In this document: positions 52,756 to 60,803 of the stretch, in pieces
Numbering within the stretch: position 1 is the stretch's first letter
Layout: each line of letters starts with the position of its first letter
Origin: Aquamicrobium defluvii
Lineage (GTDB): Bacteria > Pseudomonadota > Alphaproteobacteria > Rhizobiales > Rhizobiaceae
Assembly: GCF_004363725.1 (NCBI RefSeq)
Contig: NZ_SNZF01000003.1
Coordinates: forward strand, 1-64,000
Direction of reading: 5' to 3'
DNA length: 64,000 bases
Made by a program: the position numbers and the translations under genes
The notes under the pieces: model-generated
Told to the model about the DNA's origin: nothing
The model's database searches: none
The model's input: only the letters and a program-made list of their open reading frames with translations

Positions 52756-55076
52756 TTCCGGCCTGCCGCTTCGGCGGCCGCGCGGGCCAGATTGTTTTCG
52801 TACTGCGACCGCGCCGACAGATATTGCTTCGGCCACTCCACACCGGAAAAACCGATCTTCGCCGCCTCATGCAGAACGAAGGACGGATCGGCCAGATGCG
52901 GGCGGGCGACGGCGCACAGATCGGCGCGGCCCGCGGCAATCACCGAATTGGCGTGATCGGCCTCGGAGATGGCACCGACCGCGATGGTCGCCACCCCCAC
53001 CTCGTTGCGGATCTTGTCCGACATCGGCGTCTGCCAAAGCCGTCCATAGACGGGCTTGTCGTCGGTCACCACCTGCCCGGTCGAGCAGTCGATGAGATCG
53101 GCGCCCGCTTCCCTGAACATCGCGGCAAAGATCGCGGCATCCTCCGGCGTGTTGCCGCCCTCGTGCCAGTCGGTGGTCGAGAGACGCACCGAGATCGGGC
53201 GATCCTGCGGCCATGCCTCACGCACGGCACGGAACACTTCCAGCGGGAAGCGTGCGCGGTTCTCGTGACTGCCGCCATAGTCGTCATCACGCTGATTGGT
53301 CAGCGGCGACAGGAAGGACGACAGCAGATAGCCATGCGCGGCATGGATTTCGAGAATGTCGAAGCCGGCTGCTGCGGCACGTTTCGTGGCGGCAACGAAA
53401 TCGGTGACGACGCGATCCATGTCCTCCCGTGTCATGGCGCGCGGCACCTGCGACTGCGGCAGATAGGGAATGGCGGAGGCCGAAAGAAGCGGCCAGTTCC
53501 CCTCATCAAGCGGCTGGTCCGTGCCTTCCCATCCACGCTTTGTGGAACCCTTGCGGCCGGCATGGCCAAGCTGGATGCCGATCTTCGCCGGGGTGTGGCC
53601 ATGCACGAAATCGACGATGCGTTTCAGCGCCTCAGCCTGCTCGTCGTTCCACAGGCCAAGGCAGCCCGGCGTGATGCGGGCATCCGGCGAGGTGCAGGTC
53701 ATCTCGGGGAAGATGAGGGCAGCGCCACCCATGGCACGCGCGCCCAGATGCACCAGATGGAAATCGTCGGCCACCCCGTCCGTGGCGGAATACATGGCCA
53801 TGGGCGAAACGACGATGCGGTTGCGCAGGGTCAGGCCACGCACGGTGTAGGGCGTGAACATGGGCGGCGGCACGCTGCCGTCGGCCGCCGGCTCCACGCC
53901 TGCCTGCTTCGCGAACCAGCGTTCGTAGCCTTCCAGCCAGTCCTTGTCGCGCAGGCGCAGGTTTTCGTGGCTGATGCGCTGCGAGCGGGTCAGCATGGAA
54001 TACATGAACTGTTCGGGTTCCAGCGTGTCGGCATAGCGATGCCCCACCACCTCGAACCATTCCATGGCGTTGCGGGCCGCGTTCTGGATGCGCGCGACAT
54101 CGACGCGGCGCACCTCCTCATAGGCGTCCAGCACGGCCGGAATGCTCTGCGCATCGTGGCCGAAGGCGTTGAACTGGCGGGTCAGTTCGATGGCGTCGTC
54201 GATGGCGAGCTTGGTGCCGGAGCCGATCGCGAAATGGGCGGTGTGGGCGCTGTCACCCATCAGCACGACATGGCTTTTGCCGTTGAAATGGCTCCATTTC
54301 TCGCAGATCAGCCGGCCAAAGTTCAGCCATGCGGAGCCGCGCAGATGGCGCGCATTGCTCATCAGCCGCGAGCCGTCCAGCGTATCCGCGAACAGCTTTT
54401 CGCAGAAGGCGATCGACTGGTCCTGATCCATCTCGCCGATGCCGTGTGCGTTGAACACGTCCTCGGTGGTCTCGACGATGAAGGTCGAGGTGCTGTCGTC
54501 GAACTTGTAGATATGCGCCTGGAACCAGCCATGTTCGGTGCGCTGGAAATCGAAGGTGAAGGCATCGAAGGCCTTGTCGGTGCCGAGCCAGATATAGCGG
54601 TTGGGCCGCATCAGCATGTCGGGCCGGAACACGCTTTCATAGCGGGCGCGAATGCGCGAATTGACGCCGTCCGAGGCAATGATCAGATCGGCGTCGGCGA
54701 ATTCCTCGTCGCTCTGCACATCCTGCTCGAATACCAGTTCGACGCCGAGTTCGAGGCAGCGCTCCTGCAATATGTTGAGCATCTTCTTGCGGCCGATGCC
54801 GACGAAGCCGTGGCCGGTGGTGCGAATCTTGCGGCCCTTGAACACCAGCTCGATGTCGTCCCAGTGGTTGAAGGCGTCCTCGATGGTGGCTGCCGTCTGC
54901 GGGTCCCATTCGCGCATCGACTGCATGGTGGCATCCGAAAACACCACGCCCCAGCCGAAGGTGTCGAAGGGCCGGTTGCGCTCGACCACCGTGACGTGGT
55001 GCGCCGGGTTCTGCTTCTTCATCAGCAGGGCGAAATAGAGACCGGCCGGCCCGCCTCCGATGCAGACAATGCGCAT
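52752..55076 (-). CDS. 2-aminobenzoyl-CoA monooxygenase/reductase-type fusion protein
   Basis: The 774-residue protein joins two flavoenzymes. Residues 1-385 are a class A FAD hydroxylase ([32 protein letters not shown] at 274-287), like salicylyl-CoA 5-hydroxylase. Residues 403-774 are an Old Yellow Enzyme ([45 protein letters not shown]). This layout is that of 2-aminobenzoyl-CoA monooxygenase/reductase from Azoarcus evansii, which hydroxylates and reduces activated anthranilate, dearomatising it without ring cleavage. Start 55076 has GGGAGGAAAG. It leads the operon ending in the Rid gene. The alternative substrate, salicylyl-CoA, is possible. Confidence 0.88.
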   Translation of the reverse strand: MRIVCIGGGPAGLYFALLMKKQNPAHHVTVVERNRPFDTFGWGVVFSDATMQSMREWDPQTAATIEDAFNHWDDIELVFKGRKIRTTGHGFVGIGRKKMLNILQERCLELGVELVFEQDVQSDEEFADADLIIASDGVNSRIRARYESVFRPDMLMRPNRYIWLGTDKAFDAFTFDFQRTEHGWFQAHIYKFDDSTSTFIVETTEDVFNAHGIGEMDQDQSIAFCEKLFADTLDGSRLMSNARHLRGSAWLNFGRLICEKWSHFNGKSHVVLMGDSAHTAHFAIGSGTKLAIDDAIELTRQFNAFGHDAQSIPAVLDAYEEVRRVDVARIQNAARNAMEWFEVVGHRYADTLEPEQFMYSMLTRSQRISHENLRLRDKDWLEGYERWFAKQAGVEPAADGSVPPPMFTPYTVRGLTLRNRIVVSPMAMYSATDGVADDFHLVHLGARAMGGAALIFPEMTCTSPDARITPGCLGLWNDEQAEALKRIVDFVHGHTPAKIGIQLGHAGRKGSTKRGWEGTDQPLDEGNWPLLSASAIPYLPQSQVPRAMTREDMDRVVTDFVAATKRAAAAGFDILEIHAAHGYLLSSFLSPLTNQRDDDYGGSHENRARFPLEVFRAVREAWPQDRPISVRLSTTDWHEGGNTPEDAAIFAAMFREAGADLIDCSTGQVVTDDKPVYGRLWQTPMSDKIRNEVGVATIAVGAISEADHANSVIAAGRADLCAVARPHLADPSFVLHEAAKIGFSGVEWPKQYLSARSQYENNLARAAAEAAGRK

Positions 55077-55152
55077 GATCTTTCCTCCCGTCATCGGCCG
55101 GATGCAGCGCGTGGGCACCGTCCGTCCGGACAAGGAAAGATCATTCCGAAAA

Positions 55153-55172
55153 AAACTTCAAGCTTAAAGTTT
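55153..55172. promoter_or_regulatory. MarR-type operator candidate before the monooxygenase operon
   Basis: AAACTTCAAGCTTAAAGTTT is a 20-bp palindrome with one mismatched pair (bases 7 and 14). It lies 77 bp before the monooxygenase start and 79 bp after the MarR gene. Size and symmetry are typical of MarR operators for aromatic-acid operons. Confidence 0.65.
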
Positions 55173-55250
55173 CTTGGTCGGACGCAAAACGCGCAACGCC
55201 GCACCGGCTAAAATGGCGGGCGCTCGGCAACAAGCGGCAACGAAAGCGGG

Positions 55251-55787
55251 TCAGGCGCCCGAAAGCGCAGAGCGGATCGATCCCTTGAGCCGCCCGAGCG
55301 CCTCCATCAGCAGGGCTTCGTCCTGTCTGGACAGATCCTTGAACAATTCGCCGATCCACTCGCCGTGACGGTCGGCCATGATGCGGAATGCGGCGCGGCC
55401 TTCCCCGGTCAGGGCGATGATCTGCACGCGGCGATCCTTCGGCGAGACAGTGCGGCTGACATAGCCCATCTCCACCAGCCGCTCGACCAGCGCCGTGAGA
55501 TTGCCGGCCGAAACCATCATGCGCCTGGAAACCTCGCCCAGCACCATGCCGTTTTCGGCGCGTTCGAGTTGCGCCATCAGGTCGAAGCGCGGCAGGGTGA
55601 AATCGAACTCCTCGCGCAACCGCCGCCTGATCTCGGTCTCGGCCAGCGTCGCGCAGGTCAGCAGCCTGAGCCACAGGCGAATTTCCGCGCCATGGTCGCC
55701 GGGTGCTTCCAGCACCTTGGTCTCGCCATCCAGCCATTCGGCCTGGCTCTCGCCATTCTTGGTATCGTCCATCTCCAGCCCGGTCAT
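55251..55787 (-). CDS. MarR family transcriptional regulator
   Basis: The 178-residue regulator has the winged helix (LTCATLAETEIRRRLREEFD, LGEVSRRMMVSAGNLTALVE, and wing PKDRRVQIIALTGEG). Its N-terminal extension of about 30 residues is poorly conserved. Start 55787 follows GGAGG directly; ATG 55772 is an equally possible alternative. A 6-bp palindrome GGCTCT-TGT-AGAGCC is 14 bp upstream. It lies upstream of the 2-aminobenzoyl-CoA-type operon on the same strand, and probably represses it until the CoA thioester appears; this is inference. Confidence 0.88.
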   Translation of the reverse strand: MTGLEMDDTKNGESQAEWLDGETKVLEAPGDHGAEIRLWLRLLTCATLAETEIRRRLREEFDFTLPRFDLMAQLERAENGMVLGEVSRRMMVSAGNLTALVERLVEMGYVSRTVSPKDRRVQIIALTGEGRAAFRIMADRHGEWIGELFKDLSRQDEALLMEALGRLKGSIRSALSGA

Positions 55788-55858
55788 CCTCCAGCAATCC
55801 GGCTCTTGTAGAGCCGTTTAGCCGGTCGGGACAAGCCGCAGCTCAGACTGGCGGGGTG

Positions 55859-56827
55859 TCAGGGCCGGGGAATGCCGCCGGCAAGCACGGTGGCATAGGC
55901 ATCCGCATCGATATTGCCGCCCGAGATCACGCAGACTACATTGCCTTGCGCGCCCGGACTGGAAAGGGCGGCAGCCAGCGAAGCAGCACCAGCGCCTTCC
56001 GCCACCACCTTTGCCCGCGAGAACAGAAGCCGCATGGCATCCGTTACCTGATCAAGGCTGACGGTTTCGGCACCGTCGATCAGGTCGCGCGCCACCGGCC
56101 ACAGCTGCGGGACCAGCGAAGGTCCGCCGATGCTCTTGATGAAGGACGGCTTCGTTTCGATATCCACAATGCGGCCGGCGGCAAGCGCCGCGGCCACCGG
56201 AGCGGCGTTTTCATCCTCGCAGGCAATGATTTTCACCTGCGGCTTCAGGGCCCTCAGCGCACTGGCAACACCGGCGGTCATCGACCCGCCGCCATAGGGC
56301 GTGAAGACCGCATCGACCTCGGGCAGCGTCTCGAGGATCTCCAGCCCGATGGTGCCGTTGCCGTCGAGCACCGCCTGATCGGTGACCGGGTTGATCAGCA
56401 ACTCGCAAAGTTGCGGGCGATCGGCTTCGGTGATGTAGCGCCACCAGTCGTCCATGCCGATGAAGCGCACCTCGCCGCCGAGCCCGCGCACGCCGTCGAT
56501 CTTGGTCTGCGGCGCGCCGGCATACATATAGGCCGCCATCTTCACGCCGAGCGCATGCGCCGCCCACGCCATGCCATAGGCCATGTTGCCGGAGCTGACC
56601 GTGGCAACGCCGTTCGACAGGCCGGACCGGTCGCGCGACAGCAGCGCGTTGAGCGCCGGCCGCAGCTTGAAAGCGCCGATTGGCGAAAGCGTTTCGAGCT
56701 TCAGGAAAATGCGCCGGTCTGGCAGGTCAAGGTTCAGCGGCACGAGCGGCGTCGGCTGCATCCAGGACCGCAGGCGCTTCCGCGCCGCCTCGATCGCCGC
56801 CAGCGCCGGGCGTCGCGGACCGCTCAT
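55859..56827 (-). CDS. PLP-dependent threonine/serine dehydratase-family enzyme
   Basis: The 322-residue fold-type II PLP enzyme has the PLP lysine in PIGAFKLRPALNAL, SSGNMAYGMAWAA for the substrate carboxylate, GGGSMTAGVASAL for the phosphate, and VISGGNID. It is a catalytic domain only, with no ACT domain, so it is not the allosteric IlvA. Candidates are catabolic threonine/serine or hydroxyaspartate dehydratases. Its ATG overlaps the GntR stop (ATGA), so it belongs to the same transcript. How it relates to kynurenine or anthranilate metabolism is unclear. Confidence 0.85.
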   Translation of the reverse strand: MSGPRRPALAAIEAARKRLRSWMQPTPLVPLNLDLPDRRIFLKLETLSPIGAFKLRPALNALLSRDRSGLSNGVATVSSGNMAYGMAWAAHALGVKMAAYMYAGAPQTKIDGVRGLGGEVRFIGMDDWWRYITEADRPQLCELLINPVTDQAVLDGNGTIGLEILETLPEVDAVFTPYGGGSMTAGVASALRALKPQVKIIACEDENAAPVAAALAAGRIVDIETKPSFIKSIGGPSLVPQLWPVARDLIDGAETVSLDQVTDAMRLLFSRAKVVAEGAGAASLAAALSSPGAQGNVVCVISGGNIDADAYATVLAGGIPRP

Positions 56828-57600
56828 TCGGCGGCAGCCTTCCTGCCGGCTGCCTTGCCCGGCCTGTTGCGCCGGCCGGCCTCTTCCTCGGCATGGATAT
56901 AGGCATGCAGCGTGTAGCCGATATGCTCTTCCATGAGACGGCGCGCCCGCTCGATGTCACGGTCGAGCGCGGCCTCCATCAGCGCCGTATGATGCCCGAT
57001 GCCCATGGCCTCGCGCAGCGCCGCGACGGCCTTCTCGTAACCTTCCTGCCGCCCTTCGGCGGCCCGCAGCGTGGGCGCAAGGCCGAGAAAGCGATGGTGG
57101 CGGCGCAACTGGTCGGAAATGGTGGCGTGGAAGCGCAACAGCCAGCTCGACTGCGCCGCGCTCAGCAGCGCATCGTGGAATGCCGTATGCTTCTCGTCCC
57201 ATTCGTCCACGGCCGCCTCAGACGGATCGTCGGGCGCGATCTTGCAGCGCGACAGGCGATAGTGGCTGGTGACCACCGCCGCTTCCCACTCCGCATCGCC
57301 ATTGGCAATCGATTCCAGCAGCAGCGGCAGCTCCACCACCCTGCGCGCCCGCGCCAGGTCCTCCAGCTCCGCCTTCGACACCGGCGCCACGGCGAAGCCG
57401 CGGTTGGAGACGGCGGTGACGAGCTTCTCGGCCTCCAGCCGCGACAGCGCTTCGCGCAACGGCGTCCAGCCGACACCATAGGCATCGCGCAGCGCGCCGA
57501 GCTTCAGGGCCGCCCCCGGCTTCAGCCGGGTTGCCAGAATATCGCGCCGCAGCAGGCCGTAGGCCGCTTCCGTCTTGCTCTGATAGGTTTCTTCCTGCAT
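56824..57600 (-). CDS. GntR-family regulator, FCD (FadR-like) type
   Basis: The product has the GntR winged helix (LLRRDILATRLKPGAALKLG, WTPLREALSRLEAEKLVTA) and a C-terminal FCD ligand domain (FHDALLSAAQSSWLLRFHAT, HTALMEAALDRDIERARRLM). From Met 57600 it is 258 residues; the frame is open to Met 57648 (274 residues), and neither start has a strong ribosome-binding site. Two direct repeats in the divergent region are candidate operators. It probably controls the divergent ABC-transporter/kynU unit and its own operon with the dehydratase gene. Confidence 0.85.
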   Translation of the reverse strand: MQEETYQSKTEAAYGLLRRDILATRLKPGAALKLGALRDAYGVGWTPLREALSRLEAEKLVTAVSNRGFAVAPVSKAELEDLARARRVVELPLLLESIANGDAEWEAAVVTSHYRLSRCKIAPDDPSEAAVDEWDEKHTAFHDALLSAAQSSWLLRFHATISDQLRRHHRFLGLAPTLRAAEGRQEGYEKAVAALREAMGIGHHTALMEAALDRDIERARRLMEEHIGYTLHAYIHAEEEAGRRNRPGKAAGRKAAAE

Positions 57601-57655
57601 CGTGCCATCCGCCTGCACTCTGGCCCCTTCGCCGCGCCCGTCCGGCATCCCTCAT

Positions 57656-57696
57656 AAATTATATATGAAATGGCTCATCAGCCAAATTATATATGA
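57656..57696. promoter_or_regulatory. Direct-repeat operator candidates in the GntR/ABC divergent region
   Basis: AAATTATATATGA occurs twice, at 57656-57668 and 57684-57696, a 28-bp step. A third AT-rich stretch ATCTATATATATG follows at 57714-57726. They lie between the GntR gene and the divergent ABC importer and overlap the likely promoters of both. Confidence 0.5.
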
Positions 57697-57807
57697 TCAT
57701 TGGTCATAGCCTGATCTATATATATGCGTTTGACAAGCCTTCCGAAGCCGCTATGATCCCGCCCAAGGCGAGTTGAAGCGCCGATGCCTGTGTCTCGGGA
57801 GGTTACA

Positions 57808-58794
57808 ATGATCAGGTCGAAATCCGGCTGGTTGTCGGGAATGGTTGTTGCCGGCGCCATGCTGGCCAGTGTCATGACAGCGGCTGCGGACCCGGTCCGC
57901 ATCGGCGTCGCCAATTTCGGCGAGCATTCGCAGCTCAACATCGCCATCGAAGGCTTCAAGAAGGCCCTCACAGAGGCCGGCTACGAAGAGGGCAAGGACG
58001 TCGTCTACACCGTCAGCCACACCAATTTCGACGCTTCGCTCGTGCCGCAGATGATCGCCAAGCTTCAGGCCGAGCAGCCGAAGCTGATCTACACCGTCAC
58101 CACGCCGGTTTCGCAGATCGCCCAGAAGGCGCTGGCCGGCTCCGGCATTCCGATCGTCTTCACCGCCGTCACCGATCCGGTCGCCGCCAAGCTGACGCCA
58201 TCGTGGGACGAAGGCGGCGAGGGCATCACCGGCTCTTCCGACCTTCAGGATCTGGCCGCCGTGATGAAGTTCACCAAGGAACTCATGCCCAACGCCACCC
58301 GCCTCGGCATCCCCTACAATCCGGGCGAGGCCAATGACGTCGCGCTGGTCGACAGCGCCCGCGAGCTGGCCAAGGATGCCGGCTTCGAGATCGTTGCCGT
58401 CGGCGTCGACAACGTCAACGACATCCAGCAGCGCGTTGCCTCCTTCTCCGGCAAGGCGGATGTGATCTATGTTCCGACCTCCAACCTGCTTCAGCCGGCC
58501 GTTGCCGCTGTGGCAGCCGCCGCCCGTCAGGCCGGCATCCCGATCGTCAATTCCGACGACGGCGCCGTGCGCGATGGCGTGGTGCCTGCGAGCTTCGCGG
58601 TCAACTACAACAAGGTTGGCGAGAACGCCGGCAAGATCGCGGTGCGCATCCTCAAGGGCGAAGACCCCAAGTCGATCGCGCCTTCCAAGCCGGCTTACGA
58701 GGACCACGTCATGGTGATCTCGAAAAAGTCGGCCAAGGAGTTCGGCCTCGAAATTCCTGCCGCTCTCGACAATTGCGAGTGCTTCGTCGACTGA
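57808..58794 (+). CDS. TrpX-type (ABC_sub_bind) periplasmic substrate-binding protein
   Basis: The 328-residue exported protein has a signal peptide (GWLSGMVVAGAMLASVMTAAA) and the ABC_sub_bind fold: PVRIGVANFGEHSQLNIAIE, GKDVVYTVSHTNFDASL, LIYTVTTPVSQIAQKAL, and IVFTAVTDPVAAKL. This family includes the tryptophan-binding TrpX and proteins of unknown ligand. GGGAGG precedes ATG 57808. A terminator-like hairpin separates it from the ATPase gene, as expected for an excess of binding protein. Near kynU, an aromatic amino acid such as kynurenine or tryptophan is a plausible ligand. Confidence 0.9.
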   Translation: MIRSKSGWLSGMVVAGAMLASVMTAAADPVRIGVANFGEHSQLNIAIEGFKKALTEAGYEEGKDVVYTVSHTNFDASLVPQMIAKLQAEQPKLIYTVTTPVSQIAQKALAGSGIPIVFTAVTDPVAAKLTPSWDEGGEGITGSSDLQDLAAVMKFTKELMPNATRLGIPYNPGEANDVALVDSARELAKDAGFEIVAVGVDNVNDIQQRVASFSGKADVIYVPTSNLLQPAVAAVAAAARQAGIPIVNSDDGAVRDGVVPASFAVNYNKVGENAGKIAVRILKGEDPKSIAPSKPAYEDHVMVISKKSAKEFGLEIPAALDNCECFVD

Positions 58795-58816
58795 CGGACT
58801 ACATATCGCCAGAAAT

Positions 58817-58845
58817 GGCGGCGCTCCAAAGGCGCCGCCTTTTTC
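58817..58845 (+). terminator. Partial terminator between binding-protein and ATPase genes
   Basis: GGCGGCGC (58817-58824) and GCGCCGCC (58832-58839) form an 8-bp stem followed by TTTTTC. It lies 22 bp after the binding-protein stop and would lower expression of the downstream ATPase and permease. Confidence 0.75.
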
Positions 58846-58877
58846 TTAAGCCCTGGAAAAACGCGCTGGAGGTGCGG

Positions 58878-59657
58878 ATGCTGGAAGTCCGGTCCGCGCG
58901 CAAGGTCTTCTATCGGGGTCAGCCCGACGAGAAGGTCGCGCTCGACAATCTCAACCTGACGCTCGCCACGGGCGAGTTCGGAGTCGTCATCGGCTCGAAC
59001 GGCGCTGGAAAGAGCTCCATGCTCAACGCCATTTCGGGCTCGCTGGTGCTTGATTCCGGCAAGATCCTCATCAACGGCGCCGACGTCACCGCCATGCCGG
59101 TTCACAAGCGCGCCGCCCGGCTGGCGCGTGTGTTCCAGGACCCGATGCGCGGCACCGCCGCCTCCATGACGGTTGCCGAGAACATGCTGCTGGCCGAACT
59201 GCGCGCCAAAAGCCGCACCTTCCGGCCCGGCCTGAACGCGGTCCGGCTCGCCGAATATCGCGAGCGCCTGTCGGTGCTCGGCCTCGGTCTTGAAAATCGC
59301 CTCGATACCAAGGTCGAGCTGCTTTCGGGAGGCCAGCGCCAGTCGCTGTCGCTGATCATGGCGGTGAGCGACCGGCCGGACGTTCTCCTGCTCGACGAAC
59401 ATACGGCCGCGCTCGATCCGCGCACCGCCGACATCGTCATGCAGGCGACCATCCGCACCGTCTCCTCGCTGAAGCTGACGACGCTGATGGTGACCCACAA
59501 CATGCAGCACGCCGTCGACTTCGGCGACCGCGTCATCATGCTGGATGCCGGCAAGGTGAAGCTGGAAATCGCCGGCGAGGAAAAGAAGAATGTGACGGTG
59601 GTGGACCTGATCGGCCACTTCTCCGTCAAGACCGACCGCATGCTTCTGGCGAGCTGA
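58878..59657 (+). CDS. ABC transporter ATP-binding protein (TrpX-linked)
   Basis: The 259-residue ATPase has Walker A VIGSNGAGKSSML, signature LLSGGQRQSLSLIM, and Walker B VLLLDEHTAALD, with the H-loop in MVTHNMQHAV. Note Asp-Glu-His in Walker B rather than the common DEP. Start 58878 has GGAGG at 58868-58872. It sits between the binding-protein and permease genes of one importer; the stop is 4 bp from the permease start. The family is the uncharacterised TrpY/TrpZ-like set. Confidence 0.92.
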   Translation: MLEVRSARKVFYRGQPDEKVALDNLNLTLATGEFGVVIGSNGAGKSSMLNAISGSLVLDSGKILINGADVTAMPVHKRAARLARVFQDPMRGTAASMTVAENMLLAELRAKSRTFRPGLNAVRLAEYRERLSVLGLGLENRLDTKVELLSGGQRQSLSLIMAVSDRPDVLLLDEHTAALDPRTADIVMQATIRTVSSLKLTTLMVTHNMQHAVDFGDRVIMLDAGKVKLEIAGEEKKNVTVVDLIGHFSVKTDRMLLAS

Positions 59658-59661
59658 CATC

Positions 59662-60585
59662 ATGGGCTTCATCGAAACCACCCTGTCGAGCTTCGTCTCG
59701 CTCATTCCCGTCACGCTGGCGCAGAGCCTGATCCTGAGCTTCGTCGTGCTCGGCATCATGATACCGTTCCGCATGCTGAGCTTCCCCGACCTGACCAGCG
59801 AAGGCGCCTTCCCGCTGGGCGGCAGCGTCTGCGGGGTGATGCTGGTGGCAGGAGCCTCGCCGGTCGCGGCCATCGCGGCGGCCATCCTTGCCGGCTTCGT
59901 GGCCGGCTGCTGCACGGCCTTCATCCATCTGCGCTTCCGCATCCACACGCTGCTGGCCGGCATTCTGGTCATGACGATGCTCTACAGCGTCAACCTGCGC
60001 ATCATGGGCCGCTCCAACCTGTCCGTGTTCGGCAATCCGACCGTCTTCGACTGGGTGCCGGGCCTTCAGGGCGGGTTCCCGGCATCCAAGATCGTGGTTG
60101 CCGGCATTGTGGTTCTGGCCGTGTTCGCGCTGCTCTATTTCTACTTCAAGACCGAGAAGGGCACGGCCATGCGCGCGGTCGGCTCCAACCCGGACATGGC
60201 CGAGGCACAGGGCATCAACGTCTGGGCCGCCACCATCGGCGGCATCGGGCTGGCCGGCGCCTTCTCCGCCACCGGCGGCGCGCTGATGGTGCAGAGCCAG
60301 GGTTTCGCGGATGTGAACATGGGCATCGGCGTGCTGATCAACGGGCTGGCCGCGCTGATGATCGGCGAGGCGATCACCGGCAAGCAGACGGTGCTGCGCC
60401 AGCTTCTGGCTCCTTTCGTCGGTGCCATCGTCTACTACCAGCTTGTCTCGCTGTGCCTTGCCGCCGGCATGCCGCCACCCGACCTGAAGCTGGCGACGGG
60501 CCTGTTCGTGCTCACCATGCTGGCGCTGCCGAGCCTTCGTCGCGGCCGCGGACCCGCCGCCGCCAGGGAAACGTTCCGCGAGTAG
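59662..60585 (+). CDS. ABC transporter permease (TrpX-linked)
   Basis: The 307-residue permease has about nine membrane helices. It resembles branched-chain-type inner-membrane permeases: SLILSFVVLGIMIPFRMLSF, LTSEGAFPLGGSV, GSNPDMAEAQGINVWAATIG and INGLAALMIGEAITG. It is the membrane channel for the TrpX-type importer. It starts 4 bp after the ATPase gene. 218 bp then separate it from kynU, including a dispersed repeat. Confidence 0.9.
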   Translation: MGFIETTLSSFVSLIPVTLAQSLILSFVVLGIMIPFRMLSFPDLTSEGAFPLGGSVCGVMLVAGASPVAAIAAAILAGFVAGCCTAFIHLRFRIHTLLAGILVMTMLYSVNLRIMGRSNLSVFGNPTVFDWVPGLQGGFPASKIVVAGIVVLAVFALLYFYFKTEKGTAMRAVGSNPDMAEAQGINVWAATIGGIGLAGAFSATGGALMVQSQGFADVNMGIGVLINGLAALMIGEAITGKQTVLRQLLAPFVGAIVYYQLVSLCLAAGMPPPDLKLATGLFVLTMLALPSLRRGRGPAAARETFRE

Positions 60586-60692
60586 GAGCCCCGCTCCGCA
60601 AAGACGCTCCGGCGAAGCCAGCGCTTCGCCGGCAGCCTGTAACCCACAAACAACCGGGCAATGCCTCTTCTCCCACGGCGTGGCCCGCCTTG

Positions 60693-60736
60693 GCAATTCC
60701 AGCAAAAGTGCGAAGCGGTTTTGCGTTCGGAATTGC
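60693..60736. repeat. Dispersed palindromic intergenic repeat, copy B
   Basis: A 44-bp element with arms GCAATTCC (60693-60700) and GGAATTGC (60729-60736). It matches copy A at 5203-5247 except for the loop centre (GTGCGAAGCGG against GTGTGAAAACGG). It sits in the gap before kynU. Confidence 0.7.
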
Positions 60737-60750
60737 GCCAGAACAAGGAG

Positions 60751-60798
60751 CTGGAGCTTTTCTCCGATTCGGGGAAAAGCAAAAAAAGCTCCAGGAGG
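60751..60798 (+). promoter_or_regulatory. Alternative hairpins over the kynU ribosome-binding site
   Basis: CTGGAGCTTTT (60751-60761) can pair with AAAAGCTCCAG (60784-60794), while GCTTTTCTCC (60756-60765) can pair with GGGGAAAAGC (60771-60780, one G-U). The pairings share bases and exclude each other in part. The outer arm touches the AGGAGG ribosome-binding site at 60793-60798. Confidence 0.4.
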
Positions 60799-60803
60799 TT
60801 TGC

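Noticed and set aside
52824..55211. A 795-codon frame on the plus strand
   Set aside because: Antisense to the monooxygenase/reductase gene, with shadow composition. The minus strand has clear FAD and OYE motifs.
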